From NCBI GenBank assembly GCA_964484205.1, contig CAZAEZ010000001.1:62001-126000 (forward strand): DNA of 64,000 nt, read 5' to 3'. This document shows positions 1-8,828 of the stretch, piece after piece. The notes beneath the pieces are model-generated. The model searched no databases. It was given only the letters and a program-made list of their open reading frames with translations, and was not told the origin of the DNA. The stretch comes from M3007 sp964484205 (GTDB taxonomy: Bacteria > Bacteroidota > Bacteroidia > Chitinophagales > Saprospiraceae). Each line of letters begins with the position of its first letter. Within the stretch, counting starts at the first letter, position 1. Made by a program: the position numbers and the translations under genes.

Positions 1-1067
1 TGCCCCCGGTAATATTTCGATCCTGGGAATATTGCCGGTTTTATGCGCCCGGTTTTGAAAAAAACATGCGAATTGCGCCATTTCGGTACCACATGGTCCG
101 CGGCATCGATTTTTACAATTGGGTTTTTGACCAACTGAACCAGCACCCGAATGTCACTTGGGTAAACACGAATATTTCAGGGATCGACGCGCACCAGGGG
201 CGAGTTTTTACAGATGCCGGTACATTTTCGGCCGACCTGATCTTCAATTCTGCATTCACGCATACGCCGATCATGCCAAGGCCGTCTCCGGTTTATCCGC
301 AAAGTCCGTTTTCGGACGACCGAATATTGGGCATGAATAAAAGCCGTGCGGAAGTGGAATACGGCCCATTGGTGCGTTTGCTTCAACATTTTAAAGGTTG
401 GGTGGTAAAAACACACCCCGGCACCTTCGACCCCGGCGCGATGACGTTCATGGACTTTCGGATTCCGCAGCACGGCGAAACGCGGTTTGTATACGTGCTG
501 CCTTTGTCAGATGCCGAAGCACTGGTGGAGTTTACGGTTTTTTCGCCGGCATTGCTGGCTCTTGAAAATTATGACAGTGTATTGCGCAGTTACTTGTCTG
601 ATTTTCTTGGACTTAAATCCTATTCGGTTCAGGATGAAGAATTTGGCGTTATTCCCATGACAAACTTTCCGTTCCCGTCCGGCCAGGAAGGCCGCGTGAT
701 AAATATCGGCACGGCGGGTGGCTTTGTGAAGGCCTCGAGTGGTTATGCCTTCAAACGTACACTCCAAAAAATTGAACGGTTCGTGGATGCCTGGGAACAA
801 AGCGGCCAGCCCGCCCCCCACCTGCTCACCTCTCCCTGGTCATTCCGTGCTTTTGACAGCATATTTTTGCAGGTGCTGCAAAGCCGGAATGAACTAGGCG
901 CAGAAATATTTACCCGCCTTTTTAAAAAATTGCCGCCGGCCCTGGTGCTGCGTTTTTTAGATGAACAGTCTACTTTTGCCGAAAACCTGCGCCTGGTGAG
1001 TGCGCCGCCTGCCGGCCCTTTCCTGCGTGCATTTGTCCAGCAAATGCCGATGCTCTTTCGCCTTTGA
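1..1067 (+). CDS. crtY: Lycopene beta-cyclase, C-terminal part (5' end outside window)
   Basis: The frame is open from base 1, so only the C-terminal ~355 residues are seen. Family lycopene cyclases close both ends of lycopene into beta-ionone rings in carotenoid synthesis, using a flavin. Recognisable family stretches are FRYHMVRGIDFYNWVF, QHFKGWVVKT, MDFRIPQ, ETRFVYVLPLS, IPMTNFPFP and GGFVKASSGYAFKRT, in the usual order. The FAD-binding N terminus lies upstream of the window. The stop codon lies 5 bases before the coaE ATG, so the two genes are probably co-transcribed. The identification rests on motif recognition only. A role in yellow/orange carotenoid pigment, common in this phylum, is inference. 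Confidence 0.9.
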   Translation, partial: PPVIFRSWEYCRFYAPGFEKNMRIAPFRYHMVRGIDFYNWVFDQLNQHPNVTWVNTNISGIDAHQGRVFTDAGTFSADLIFNSAFTHTPIMPRPSPVYPQSPFSDDRILGMNKSRAEVEYGPLVRLLQHFKGWVVKTHPGTFDPGAMTFMDFRIPQHGETRFVYVLPLSDAEALVEFTVFSPALLALENYDSVLRSYLSDFLGLKSYSVQDEEFGVIPMTNFPFPSGQEGRVINIGTAGGFVKASSGYAFKRTLQKIERFVDAWEQSGQPAPHLLTSPWSFRAFDSIFLQVLQSRNELGAEIFTRLFKKLPPALVLRFLDEQSTFAENLRLVSAPPAGPFLRAFVQQMPMLFRL

Positions 1068-1072
1068 TCGCT

Positions 1073-1708
1073 ATGCCCGAAAAAAAGAAAAATAAAACCT
1101 GCCTGCGCGTTGGGATCACCGGAGGCATCGGAAGCGGCAAAACGACGGTCTGCCGGATTTTTGCCGCACTTGGTGTTCCTGTTTACGACGCCGACTACTG
1201 GGCCAAATGGTTGATTACCAACGACCCGGACGTGAAAGCAGCCATTGAAACCCTGATCGGGCCGGAGGCCTACCTCGCCGACGGCGCGTACAACCGGGCA
1301 TTGGTCGCAGCTGTTGTTTTCAAGGACAAGGCCAAACTCGCTGCGCTGAATGCGATCGTCCATCCGGCAGTTGAGCGGCACAGTTCGGCCTGGCATGCCC
1401 AAAAAACAACCCTGGGTTTTGCCTACACGTTAAAGGAAGCCGCCCTGATGGTGGAAAGCGGGAGCCACCGGCATCTTGATTTCCTGATTGTGGTAACGGC
1501 CCCCGAGAACTTGCGCATTCAACGGGTAATGGAGCGCGACAATTTGCCGGAGGCGGCGGTTCGCAGCCGGTTAAAAAACCAACTGCCGGAAGCAGAGAAG
1601 GCGGTTTTGGCCGACTTTCTGATCAACAATGACGGTACGCAACTGTTGATCCCGCAGGTTTGGGCCGTTCACCGAACCTTGACAGATCGTTCCCGACTGG
1701 ATTTTTGA
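1073..1708 (+). CDS. coaE: Dephospho-CoA kinase
   Basis: CoaE phosphorylates the 3'-hydroxyl of dephospho-CoA, the last step of coenzyme A synthesis. The P-loop GITGGIGSGKTT lies near residue 14, followed by the family's VYDADYWAKWL substrate region and the lid region RIQRVMERDNLP. The length (211 aa) is normal. I chose ATG 1073; an in-frame TTG at 1064 overlaps the crtY stop and would add three residues (MIA), but ATG is the more usual start. No purine-rich ribosome site is visible for either. It sits directly behind crtY and ahead of a separately promoted rpmE2. Confidence 0.93.
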   Translation: MPEKKKNKTCLRVGITGGIGSGKTTVCRIFAALGVPVYDADYWAKWLITNDPDVKAAIETLIGPEAYLADGAYNRALVAAVVFKDKAKLAALNAIVHPAVERHSSAWHAQKTTLGFAYTLKEAALMVESGSHRHLDFLIVVTAPENLRIQRVMERDNLPEAAVRSRLKNQLPEAEKAVLADFLINNDGTQLLIPQVWAVHRTLTDRSRLDF

Positions 1709-1715
1709 AAATTAT

Positions 1716-1748
1716 TTTGGAAAACAGGGCTGATAAATACTACCTTTG
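1716..1748 (+). promoter_or_regulatory. Bacteroidota-type promoter of rpmE2
   Basis: TTTG at 1716-1719 and TACCTTTG at 1741-1748 are 21 bp apart. This matches the phylum consensus (TTTG, 19-21 bp, TAnnTTTG) recognised by the primary sigma factor ABfA. It lies ~40 bp upstream of the L31 start and just after coaE, which explains why rpmE2 is expressed independently. Confidence 0.7.
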
Positions 1749-1789
1749 CCCCCCGATTTGATAAAACAATTTTTTTAGTAAGCGAAGTC

Positions 1790-2050
1790 ATGAAAAAAGA
1801 CATTCATCCGAATAACTACCGCACCGTCGTATTCAAAGATATTTCTACCGACGAAGGCTTTTTGGGTCGCTCCTGTATCGATTCGAAAGAAACGATCACC
1901 TGGGAAGACGGCAATGAGTACCCCTTGGTGAAAATGGAGATTTCCTCGTTCAGCCATCCGTTTTTCACGGGCAAAATGAAATTTGTGGATACCGCAGGCC
2001 GTATTGACAAATTCAATAAGAAATTCGCCAATACCAAGTTTGCGAAATAA
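1790..2050 (+). CDS. rpmE2: 50S ribosomal protein L31, type B
   Basis: An 86-residue L31 recognised by MKKDIHPNNYRTVVFKD, SSFSHPFFTG and the C-terminal DTAGRIDKFNKKF. The zinc-binding cysteines of the type A form are absent: the only Cys is in RSCIDS. This makes it the zinc-free type B paralogue. In bacteria with both forms, type B is often induced by zinc shortage; whether a type A gene exists elsewhere in this genome cannot be seen. It has its own promoter and a strong terminator, so it is a monocistronic unit. Confidence 0.95.
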   Translation: MKKDIHPNNYRTVVFKDISTDEGFLGRSCIDSKETITWEDGNEYPLVKMEISSFSHPFFTGKMKFVDTAGRIDKFNKKFANTKFAK

Positions 2051-2078
2051 GGAAATCTCGTCCTTTAGATTTTCCTTG

Positions 2079-2118
2079 AAAAAGTCCCCGTGACAGATGT
2101 GCATCGGGACTTTTTTTA
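2079..2118 (+). terminator. Rho-independent terminator of rpmE2
   Basis: AAAAAGTCCC (2079-2088) pairs with GGGACTTTTT (2106-2115) and is followed by a run of T. It lies 28 bp after the rpmE2 stop. Confidence 0.85.
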
Positions 2119-2159
2119 TTGCCTATTTTTGCCAGTGCCAGCCAATTTTTTCACCTCCG

Positions 2160-3368
2160 ATGACAAACCTGATTCTTTTTGATTCTGAAGCCCGCAAGCA
2201 CCTGTTGCCGCTCACGGCTACCCGGCCGATGGGGGAGTTGCGCTTGGGAATTTTGACCTTGCGGGAAAAATGGGAACGGCACCTGCGCGCTTCGGTTTCG
2301 TATATCACGCAGGAGTATTTGCATGAAAAATATCCGATCCGCGTGGAAGCGGAAAATCTGGTCATAAACAGCGGTATTTTGCCCAATGCTGTTTTGTGCC
2401 AGCGCATTTTCAAAATGGGGATGAACGAAGCCCTCTTGTTTCAGGGCGAATTGGTTGCTGCGCGGCTCGACGAGGGGCAGTTTGAAGCATTGATCGAAGA
2501 CGACGGCGCCCACGAGTTGGAAGGCACCGAAATCGACAGCGCCATCCCCCTGGTTCAGGTGCGCCGGCTGTGGGATTTGTTTATGCTGAATGGCGATGCG
2601 ATCGTTGCCGATTTTGATCTGCTTACCAAAAACAGAACATCAAAAGCCATAAGCCCAAGCAATCAAATTTTGGGCCCCAATCCGGTGTTTCTCGAAGAGG
2701 GGGTGAAAATGGAATGCTGCACGATCAACACGACACAGGGTCCGGTATACATCGGCAAAAATGCCGAAGTCATGGAAGGCAGCATGCTTCGCGGTCCAAT
2801 TGCCATCGGGGAAAATGCCGTGATAAAAATGGGCACGCGGGTGTACGGCCCGACGACCATCGGCCCCAATTGCAAGGTGGGCGGTGAAATTTCCCGGTCA
2901 AACCTGCTGGCCAATTCCAACAAAGGCCACGAAGGCTACCTGGGCGATGCCGTACTCGGCGAATGGTGCAACATTGGCGCCGACACCAACAATTCAAATC
3001 TGAAAAACAACTATAGCGAAGTTAAACTCTGGGACTATACCGCCGAGCGATTTGTCAATACCGGCCTGCAATTTTGCGGTCTGGTCATGGGCGACCATGC
3101 TAAATGCGGCATCAATACCATGTTTAACACAGGTACCGTGGTTGGGGTGTTTGCCAATGTTTTTGGCGCCGGGTATCCGCGTAATTTTATCCCGGATTTT
3201 TCCTGGGGCGGCGCCGAAGCCGGCTACCGGACCTACCGGTTTACAGACGCCTGCGATACGGCTATTCGTGTATTGGAGCGCCGAAATCAGGTTTTTAGCG
3301 CACTGGATAAAGCAATTTTGTACCACATCTACGACCAGACAGCCAAATTTCGCTCCTGGGAAAAATAA
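2160..3368 (+). CDS. Alternative GlmU: sugar-phosphate nucleotidyltransferase with left-handed beta-helix
   Basis: 402 residues. The N-terminal half resembles the divergent nucleotidyltransferase of the Bacteroidota GlmU-like family: ATRPMGELRLG stands where classic GlmU has its glycine-rich loop. The C-terminal half (from about residue 170) is a left-handed beta-helix of hexapeptide repeats (GPVYIGKNAEVMEGSMLRG, AIGENAVIKMG, TTIGPNCKVGG) with the acetyltransferase-type FNTGTVVGVFANVFG. By family it makes UDP-GlcNAc from GlcN-1-P for peptidoglycan. The ATG at 2160 gives MTNLILFDSEA, typical of the family; an upstream in-frame start at 2097 would run into the rpmE2 terminator and is rejected. 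The purM start follows 10 bp after the stop. Confidence 0.82.
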   Translation: MTNLILFDSEARKHLLPLTATRPMGELRLGILTLREKWERHLRASVSYITQEYLHEKYPIRVEAENLVINSGILPNAVLCQRIFKMGMNEALLFQGELVAARLDEGQFEALIEDDGAHELEGTEIDSAIPLVQVRRLWDLFMLNGDAIVADFDLLTKNRTSKAISPSNQILGPNPVFLEEGVKMECCTINTTQGPVYIGKNAEVMEGSMLRGPIAIGENAVIKMGTRVYGPTTIGPNCKVGGEISRSNLLANSNKGHEGYLGDAVLGEWCNIGADTNNSNLKNNYSEVKLWDYTAERFVNTGLQFCGLVMGDHAKCGINTMFNTGTVVGVFANVFGAGYPRNFIPDFSWGGAEAGYRTYRFTDACDTAIRVLERRNQVFSALDKAILYHIYDQTAKFRSWEK

Positions 3369-3378
3369 TAGATCAATC

Positions 3379-4560
3379 TTGCCAGATACCGTTTCAAAAT
3401 ACGACCAACGCGGTGTTTCCGCTTCAAAAGACGAAGTACACGCCGCGATCAAGCACCTGGATAAAGGGTTGTATCCCAATGCTTTTTGTAAAATTTTGCC
3501 GGATATCGCAGCCGGCGACGCGGCTTTTTGCAACCTGCTGCACGCCGATACCGCCGGCACGAAAACCAGTTTGGCCTACCTGTACTGGAAAGAAACAGGC
3601 GACTTGTCGGTTTGGGCCGGTGTGGCCCAGGATGCTATTGTCATGAACCTCGACGATATGGCCTGTGTCGGTTGCACGGATGATATCATGCTGTCGAGTA
3701 CTATCGGGCGGAATAAAACGCTGATTCCCGGCGAGGTCATTTCGGCGGTCATCCGGGGGACGTCCGATTTTATTGAAACCATGCACCAACACGGTGTCGA
3801 CCTGCACCTCGCAGGCGGAGAAACTGCCGATGTGGGCGATATCGTGCGCACGATCGACGTTGGCTTTACGGCTTTTGCCCGTATGAAACGCGACCGGGTA
3901 TTGGTCAATCATATTCAACCCGGCGATGTTATCGTTGGCCTGGCATCCTTTGGCCGGGCAGTTTATGAAACCGCTTACAACGGCGGCATGGGCAGCAATG
4001 GCCTCACGGCTGCGCGGCACGATGTACTCTCAAATTCGTATGCTGAACGCTATCCGGAAAGTTTTGACCCGGGCATCCCGGCCGACCTCGTTTACACCGG
4101 CAAGCACGTACTCACCGAAACTATTCAAATTGACGGTCAGGCGATCCCCATCGGCAAGTTGATCCTTTCCCCGACGCGCACCTATTTGCCGGTATTGAAA
4201 AAAATATTTGCAGCCTATCAGGACCAATTGCATGGCGTAATCCACTGCACCGGCGGCGGCCAAACCAAGGTGTTGAAGTTTATTGAAAATGCCCATGTCA
4301 TCAAAGACAATCTGTTTGAATTGCCGCCGTTGTTTCAACTGATCCGGGAAAGCAGCGGCACGGGTTGGCAGGAAATGTACCAGGTGTTCAACATGGGGCA
4401 TCGCATGGAGTTGTATTTGCCTGCCGAAATTGCCGGGGCAATTATTGAGATCGCTGCCGAATTCGGTATTGCCGCGCAAATTATTGGTAAAGTTGAAGCT
4501 GCCCAACAACCTAAAGTGACCGTTCAAAGTGCTTACGGTACCTTTCATTACGATGGTTAA
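3379..4560 (+). CDS. purM: Phosphoribosylformylglycinamidine cyclo-ligase (PurM), Bacteroidota type
   Basis: PurM converts FGAM to AIR with ATP in purine synthesis. 393 residues, with KYDQRGVSASKDEVHAAI at the N terminus, the HADTAGTKTSL nucleotide loop, LHLAGGETADVGD, and late-family motifs IHCTGGGQTKVLKF and VFNMGHRMELY. The longer length compared with E. coli PurM (~345 aa) is usual for this phylum as I know it. The only sensible start is TTG 3379 (LPDTVSKYDQ), because the open frame further upstream runs inside the GlmU gene. It forms a likely transcription unit with the preceding gene. Confidence 0.85.
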   Translation: MPDTVSKYDQRGVSASKDEVHAAIKHLDKGLYPNAFCKILPDIAAGDAAFCNLLHADTAGTKTSLAYLYWKETGDLSVWAGVAQDAIVMNLDDMACVGCTDDIMLSSTIGRNKTLIPGEVISAVIRGTSDFIETMHQHGVDLHLAGGETADVGDIVRTIDVGFTAFARMKRDRVLVNHIQPGDVIVGLASFGRAVYETAYNGGMGSNGLTAARHDVLSNSYAERYPESFDPGIPADLVYTGKHVLTETIQIDGQAIPIGKLILSPTRTYLPVLKKIFAAYQDQLHGVIHCTGGGQTKVLKFIENAHVIKDNLFELPPLFQLIRESSGTGWQEMYQVFNMGHRMELYLPAEIAGAIIEIAAEFGIAAQIIGKVEAAQQPKVTVQSAYGTFHYDG

Positions 4561-4575
4561 CATTCAAAACATACT

Positions 4576-5454
4576 ATGAAAACAGCGTTTTATTTGTTTG
4601 TCGCCACAGCCTTGTGCTGCACATTTGCTGCCTGTAAAAAAGACCCTGCCGGCCAAATCAAAGCATTGGAAGCGGCCTATGCCACGAGCAATTCAGATGC
4701 TGCTGCCGATTCACTGGTGTGGGCCTATAAAGGCGCAGTAACGGCGCATCCGGAAAAAACGGCTGAAAACCTGCAGTATCTTACCAACGCGGCATCCATT
4801 ATTTTCAAACATCAAAAAAATGCACTTGGAGCAGTCCAAACACTGAACGAGGGATTGAAAAAATATGGGCAGAACCAAAACCTGGCCGATCCAATCGGAT
4901 TGCTCGCCCAAATCTATTTTGCCTACCAATTTAAAACTACCCCCGACCTGTCGCGCTACCCGGATGATATTGACCTGATGCGTGAAAATCTGGAAAAGAA
5001 CACCATGTGGCTGGATTCCAGTTTGGCCCGTATTGACAAGGAATTGGGTGGCGCGGCTGTAATCGACAAATCAAAAGCCGAGCCTTTCCTGCAAATTTCC
5101 GAATCGTACGCCATGGTGTTAGAAGGTAAGGATGCAAACAAGCAGGTCAATGTTCTCATGACGGCCGCAGGCCTGGCAAAAGCTGTCGGCGAGCCGAACC
5201 GGGCGCTCCGGTTGTATTTTAATGTAGCCGACAAATTGCCGGAACATCCGAAAGCACCGACCGCATTGTTTATGACGGCATTTATTTATGAAAATGACGT
5301 AAAGGATTTGGAAAAAGCCAAGTCAACGTATGAACTCTTCTTGGAGCGCTACCCAAACGATCCCGATTATGTGGATGATGCTACGCAGGCGCTAAAGTTT
5401 TTAGGAATGTCACCCGAAGAAATAATCAAGCAGTTTGAGCAAAAAACGCAATAA
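4576..5454 (+). CDS. TPR-type lipoprotein of unknown role
   Basis: 292 residues with a lipoprotein signal peptide ending in FAAC (Cys20), so it is probably anchored in the outer membrane or the periplasmic face. The body is alpha-helical with weak tetratricopeptide repeats, clearest near the C terminus (DLEKAKSTYELFLERYPNDP), and ends with LGMSPEEIIKQFEQKTQ. TPR lipoproteins scaffold protein complexes; no partner can be named. It lies 15 bp after purM and 12 bp before the GluQ-like gene. The neighbours do not suggest a function. Confidence 0.75.
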   Translation: MKTAFYLFVATALCCTFAACKKDPAGQIKALEAAYATSNSDAAADSLVWAYKGAVTAHPEKTAENLQYLTNAASIIFKHQKNALGAVQTLNEGLKKYGQNQNLADPIGLLAQIYFAYQFKTTPDLSRYPDDIDLMRENLEKNTMWLDSSLARIDKELGGAAVIDKSKAEPFLQISESYAMVLEGKDANKQVNVLMTAAGLAKAVGEPNRALRLYFNVADKLPEHPKAPTALFMTAFIYENDVKDLEKAKSTYELFLERYPNDPDYVDDATQALKFLGMSPEEIIKQFEQKTQ

Positions 5455-5466
5455 ATACGGGCTTTG

Positions 5467-6342
5467 ATGCCATTTTCACCGGCATACCGCCAATTCCTCC
5501 AATCGGTCCGGCAAAACAGCCGGCTCCGCATGGCGCCTACGCCCTCCGGTTTTTTACACCTTGGCAATGCGTATAATTTTATCCTGACCTGGCTGGCAGC
5601 GCGTTATCAACCCGGCGCCCGATTGTTGCTGCGCATCGATGACCTCGATGCCGACCGGAAGCGCCCCGAATATGTTCAGGATGTTTTTGATACCCTGGCC
5701 TGGCTGGGGCTCGATTGGGATGAAGGGCCGCGCTCAGCAGCCGGTTTTGAAGAAAACTGGTCGCAACAGTTGCGTTTACCTTTGTATTTCACCTTGTTGG
5801 AAGAACTGCGCGCCCGCGATCTGTTATTCGCCTGCGCCAAATCGCGCCGCGAGTTGGCCCCCTTTGAAGGAAATTATCCAATTGAATTTCGCGATCAGAG
5901 CATTGCACTCAATAGCCCGGATGTCGCGTGGAGGATCAAAACCCCGCGTGCGGAAACTGCTATTCCGCAAGATTTTGTAGTTAAACGCAGGGACGGCGTA
6001 CCGGCTTACCAGATTGCCAGTTTGGCCGATGACTTGCATTTCGGGATAACGCACATTATCCGCGGTGAGGATTTAGCGGCGTCAACTGCTGCGCAGCAGT
6101 TTTTGGCAAAATGCCTGGGCCGGGAAAAATTTACCGGCGTCAATTTTTTACACCACCCGCTTTTGCTGGATGAAACAGGCGCAAAACTCTCCAAATCAAC
6201 CGGCGCGGCAGCCATTAAAACCCATTGGCGGAATGCAACACCTGCGCAGGTTTATCGGCAAATGGCATCCTGGTTAGGCGTGCCCACGGACGGGGTACAA
6301 TCAGCAAATGATCTTTTGGCTGCACTGCACGGAACAGGCTAG
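5467..6342 (+). CDS. gluQ: GluQ-like glutamyl-tRNA synthetase paralogue (glutamyl-Q tRNA(Asp) synthetase)
   Basis: 291 residues covering only the catalytic core of glutamyl-tRNA synthetase, without the anticodon-binding domain. The class I signatures are present: APTPSGFLHLGN (HIGH-type) near residue 23 and KLSKS (KMSKS-type) near residue 240, plus LRIDDLDADRKRPEY. E. coli GluQ attaches glutamate to queuosine in tRNA(Asp). The GluQ zinc site (CxC...YxxxC) is not kept: one Cys remains in FACAKSRREL. ATG 5467 is preferred over the TTG three bases upstream. It is convergent with the next gene, with a 4-bp gap. Confidence 0.8.
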   Translation: MPFSPAYRQFLQSVRQNSRLRMAPTPSGFLHLGNAYNFILTWLAARYQPGARLLLRIDDLDADRKRPEYVQDVFDTLAWLGLDWDEGPRSAAGFEENWSQQLRLPLYFTLLEELRARDLLFACAKSRRELAPFEGNYPIEFRDQSIALNSPDVAWRIKTPRAETAIPQDFVVKRRDGVPAYQIASLADDLHFGITHIIRGEDLAASTAAQQFLAKCLGREKFTGVNFLHHPLLLDETGAKLSKSTGAAAIKTHWRNATPAQVYRQMASWLGVPTDGVQSANDLLAALHGTG

Positions 6343-6346
6343 GAGG

Positions 6347-8497
6347 CTACTGCCTTTCTTCGCAAGGAATCCCGTCATCGGCTTTTCCGTTGCAGTCGTT
6401 ATCCAGTTTGTCGCAAATTTCGGTGGCGCCGGGATGGACGGCGGGGTTGCTATCGTCGCAGTCTTCAAAACTGAAATAGCCGTCGTGATCGTTGTCTTTG
6501 TAAAAATACTTTTTGGCAAACTGGAAGGCTGCGGTCCCGACATTATTGCCAATTATTCGGCCCGGCATATCATCGAACGGCGGGTTGGTGCCGGCCCAAA
6601 TGCGCGACAAACCGGCCTGGTCGGCGGCATCGCGATACGTTGCCCATTGCAGGGTGATGTCGACGCTCGGCCCGCGTTCCAGTTTAAGAAAATTACTGTC
6701 GGCTTTGACGGGAATTTCGCCCAAACCGCCCGGAAAATATTCGTCGCCGGTTAACAGCGTCAGCACCGACGCCGCTGAATGGGAAAATGCGGAATGCTCG
6801 GAAATGTAGCCGGCATAGGGCGGCGAAATGAATTCTTCGGATTGGTATGGAAACCAGTTTTCGGCCAGTACCCATCCGGCGCCTGCCGTTTGCGTAGCCG
6901 GGTCGGATATGGAATGCGGCCCTTTCCAGGCAAAAAATTTGATTTTGCCGACATTTTCCTTGTGGTCGCCCGCCAACGGATCGCCTTTTTTTACCAATTC
7001 TATTTTTCCGGGAATGAGCGGGATGCCGGATGGGTTGTATGCCGGGGAGTTATGGTCGGAACTTTGGCCCAGGCCGGCCAGATAGCGGAGTGCCGAAATG
7101 GGGCGTATGCCGTTGTACCAGCGCTTTATCCCCCACGTCGTTACCGCGGCATCGTGCAGGGCGCCGGCAAGCGCGAAATACGATTTGACATCCCATTCCA
7201 GATCGGTCAGTTGCCGGCCTTTGCCGTTGAATTTTTTGACCAGCCCGGGTTGGTCGTTCACATAATTCAACAGGGCAAACCAATGCCCCGCAGCAGTTTC
7301 CTTACCTGGCCCTTCATCCCAAAACTGAGCGGCTACGCGGGTAAAATCGCCTCGGGGGACAAGTTGGGGCGCATACGGTTGCCCGGTGCGCGGGTTTATT
7401 TTGTAACCGGAACTTGCGTCGCGCCCGGTTTCAAGATTGTAAAAATCGCGCAATTCGGTCATGTTTTGCGGATAGTGGCGGACGTTGCCTGTGCTGCCGG
7501 GGGAAACATCCCAGAGCACCCCGTCTGTGGGGTCAAGCAGGCCGGACCAAGCTGCGACCAGGGCAAAATTCCACGCGTAATCTGTCGGGGCACTGCCGCT
7601 CTTGCCGATCTCCAGCCGTGGCAATTTTTCGGCGCCGGGGTCGTGAAAAACCCGGTATTCCTGTCCATCGCGTTGGTACACATTGAGGTCCTGTTTGCGT
7701 AGCGCAAAGGGTTGCACATGCCCCCAATCCGGGCAAGGAAAGGCCTGAATGGTCGTAACGGGGCGACCGCCCGGATCGACGGAACCGTCATACTCAATCA
7801 GCGGTTTTCCCCCGCACTTGCACTCCAGCATCCGGTGGCCATCCTGATCAATGGGGACCGTCAGTTTCAGCGGTTGCCAGCTGTTTGGATCAACGAGCGT
7901 CGGGGCGCCGGGCACGGCGATTTCCAGGGGCGGATTTACGGGATTGTATGATTTGTTCCGGTAGTTGCCCTGTTCGTTCGCTCCGTCCTGTTGGCCCATT
8001 TGAAGGATACACTGTGCCAAATAGTTGCCGAGAGCCGCCGGCGAACCGGACTCGTAATCGAAGGAGTAGTCCCGAAAATTGTATCCGTGTTTTTTCATGA
8101 TATCCTGAAACCGGACCAATGCCCCGTTGCCACTTGGTGAGAGCGAAAAGCGGGCCGTCAGCAGCCTGTACGCAGCAAAGCTCATGGCTTCCTTGCGGGC
8201 AGCTTCGATGTCCTCCGGCACAGGCACATTTTTGCAAGGACAGGTAAAGCTGCCGACGGTTTTGCCCAGCAGGTAAGGTTCGGCCTCCTTGTCGTAGGCT
8301 GCCCAGCTGTCGTAGAGGGCTACCGAAAAATGGAACAGGTTGCGGGCTTGCACCGGTGGCCTGGCGAGGTCCTCCCGGATGGTTTGAAGGACCGCCTCAT
8401 TCCATTCGCGCGCCAGGGAGTGCTGCGCAACAAGGAGTTGTGATAGGGATACGAAACAAACAAGCGCGAAAAGTCGTGCAACTACCGGGTTGTGCAT
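6347..8497 (-). CDS. Secreted vanadium-haloperoxidase-fold protein with MopE-like C-terminal tail; vanadate His replaced
   Basis: 716 residues with a Sec signal peptide (cleavage near LLVAQ). The C-terminal half has the PAP2/vanadium-haloperoxidase layout: KRWYNGIRP (the Lys...Arg pair, 7 apart), YISEHSAFSHSA (normally SGH), and SRIWAGTNPPFDDMPGR. In chloroperoxidase the residue six after the last Arg is the His that coordinates vanadate; here it is Asn. The tail holds DNDHDGYFSFEDCDDSNP...CDKLDNDCNGKADDG, the MopE/thrombospondin-3-like metal-binding motif. Without the axial His, bound vanadate and haloperoxidase activity are doubtful; a phosphatase or purely binding role is possible. It has no T9SS sorting domain. 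It lies tail to tail with the GluQ-like gene. Confidence 0.8.
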   Translation of the reverse strand: MHNPVVARLFALVCFVSLSQLLVAQHSLAREWNEAVLQTIREDLARPPVQARNLFHFSVALYDSWAAYDKEAEPYLLGKTVGSFTCPCKNVPVPEDIEAARKEAMSFAAYRLLTARFSLSPSGNGALVRFQDIMKKHGYNFRDYSFDYESGSPAALGNYLAQCILQMGQQDGANEQGNYRNKSYNPVNPPLEIAVPGAPTLVDPNSWQPLKLTVPIDQDGHRMLECKCGGKPLIEYDGSVDPGGRPVTTIQAFPCPDWGHVQPFALRKQDLNVYQRDGQEYRVFHDPGAEKLPRLEIGKSGSAPTDYAWNFALVAAWSGLLDPTDGVLWDVSPGSTGNVRHYPQNMTELRDFYNLETGRDASSGYKINPRTGQPYAPQLVPRGDFTRVAAQFWDEGPGKETAAGHWFALLNYVNDQPGLVKKFNGKGRQLTDLEWDVKSYFALAGALHDAAVTTWGIKRWYNGIRPISALRYLAGLGQSSDHNSPAYNPSGIPLIPGKIELVKKGDPLAGDHKENVGKIKFFAWKGPHSISDPATQTAGAGWVLAENWFPYQSEEFISPPYAGYISEHSAFSHSAASVLTLLTGDEYFPGGLGEIPVKADSNFLKLERGPSVDITLQWATYRDAADQAGLSRIWAGTNPPFDDMPGRIIGNNVGTAAFQFAKKYFYKDNDHDGYFSFEDCDDSNPAVHPGATEICDKLDNDCNGKADDGIPCEERQ

Positions 8498-8498
8498 A

Positions 8499-8828
8499 GT
8501 GTATTGGCGTGGTTACCTGGTGGAAGGAGGAAGCATAATAAACGGCGCAAAGTTTTCGATTTTTTTCTAATCGTGACAGAGCCGGACGGTATTTAAGGTT
8601 TGCACCTGTCGGTTTCCGAAACGCGCGCAGCCAATAATTTTTTGGAAATAACACGCAAATTGATGTGAAATGTATTTCAGGTAATGTGTTCACCCCAACA
8701 GGATTTGTTGTTTAGCGGAAAACGCAGGCCGTTCGTCGGTAAGCCGTGTTAAGATTTTGGCCCGAGCGCAACCTTTTTTCAAACGGGGTTTCTACTAAAG
8801 AAACACTTACTGAAAAAATAATACGGCT
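8499..8828. other. Divergent intergenic region, no gene seen
   Basis: 330 bp between the divergent haloperoxidase-like gene (-) and the small T9SS-domain gene (+). I see no open frame with coding character, no tRNA and no strong hairpin. It must hold both promoters, but I found no clean TAnnTTTG element on either strand. Confidence 0.5.

Noticed and set aside
6779..7702. Plus-strand open frame (307 codons) opposite the haloperoxidase-fold gene
   Set aside because: Shadow of a well-supported minus-strand gene; composition is unlike a protein.
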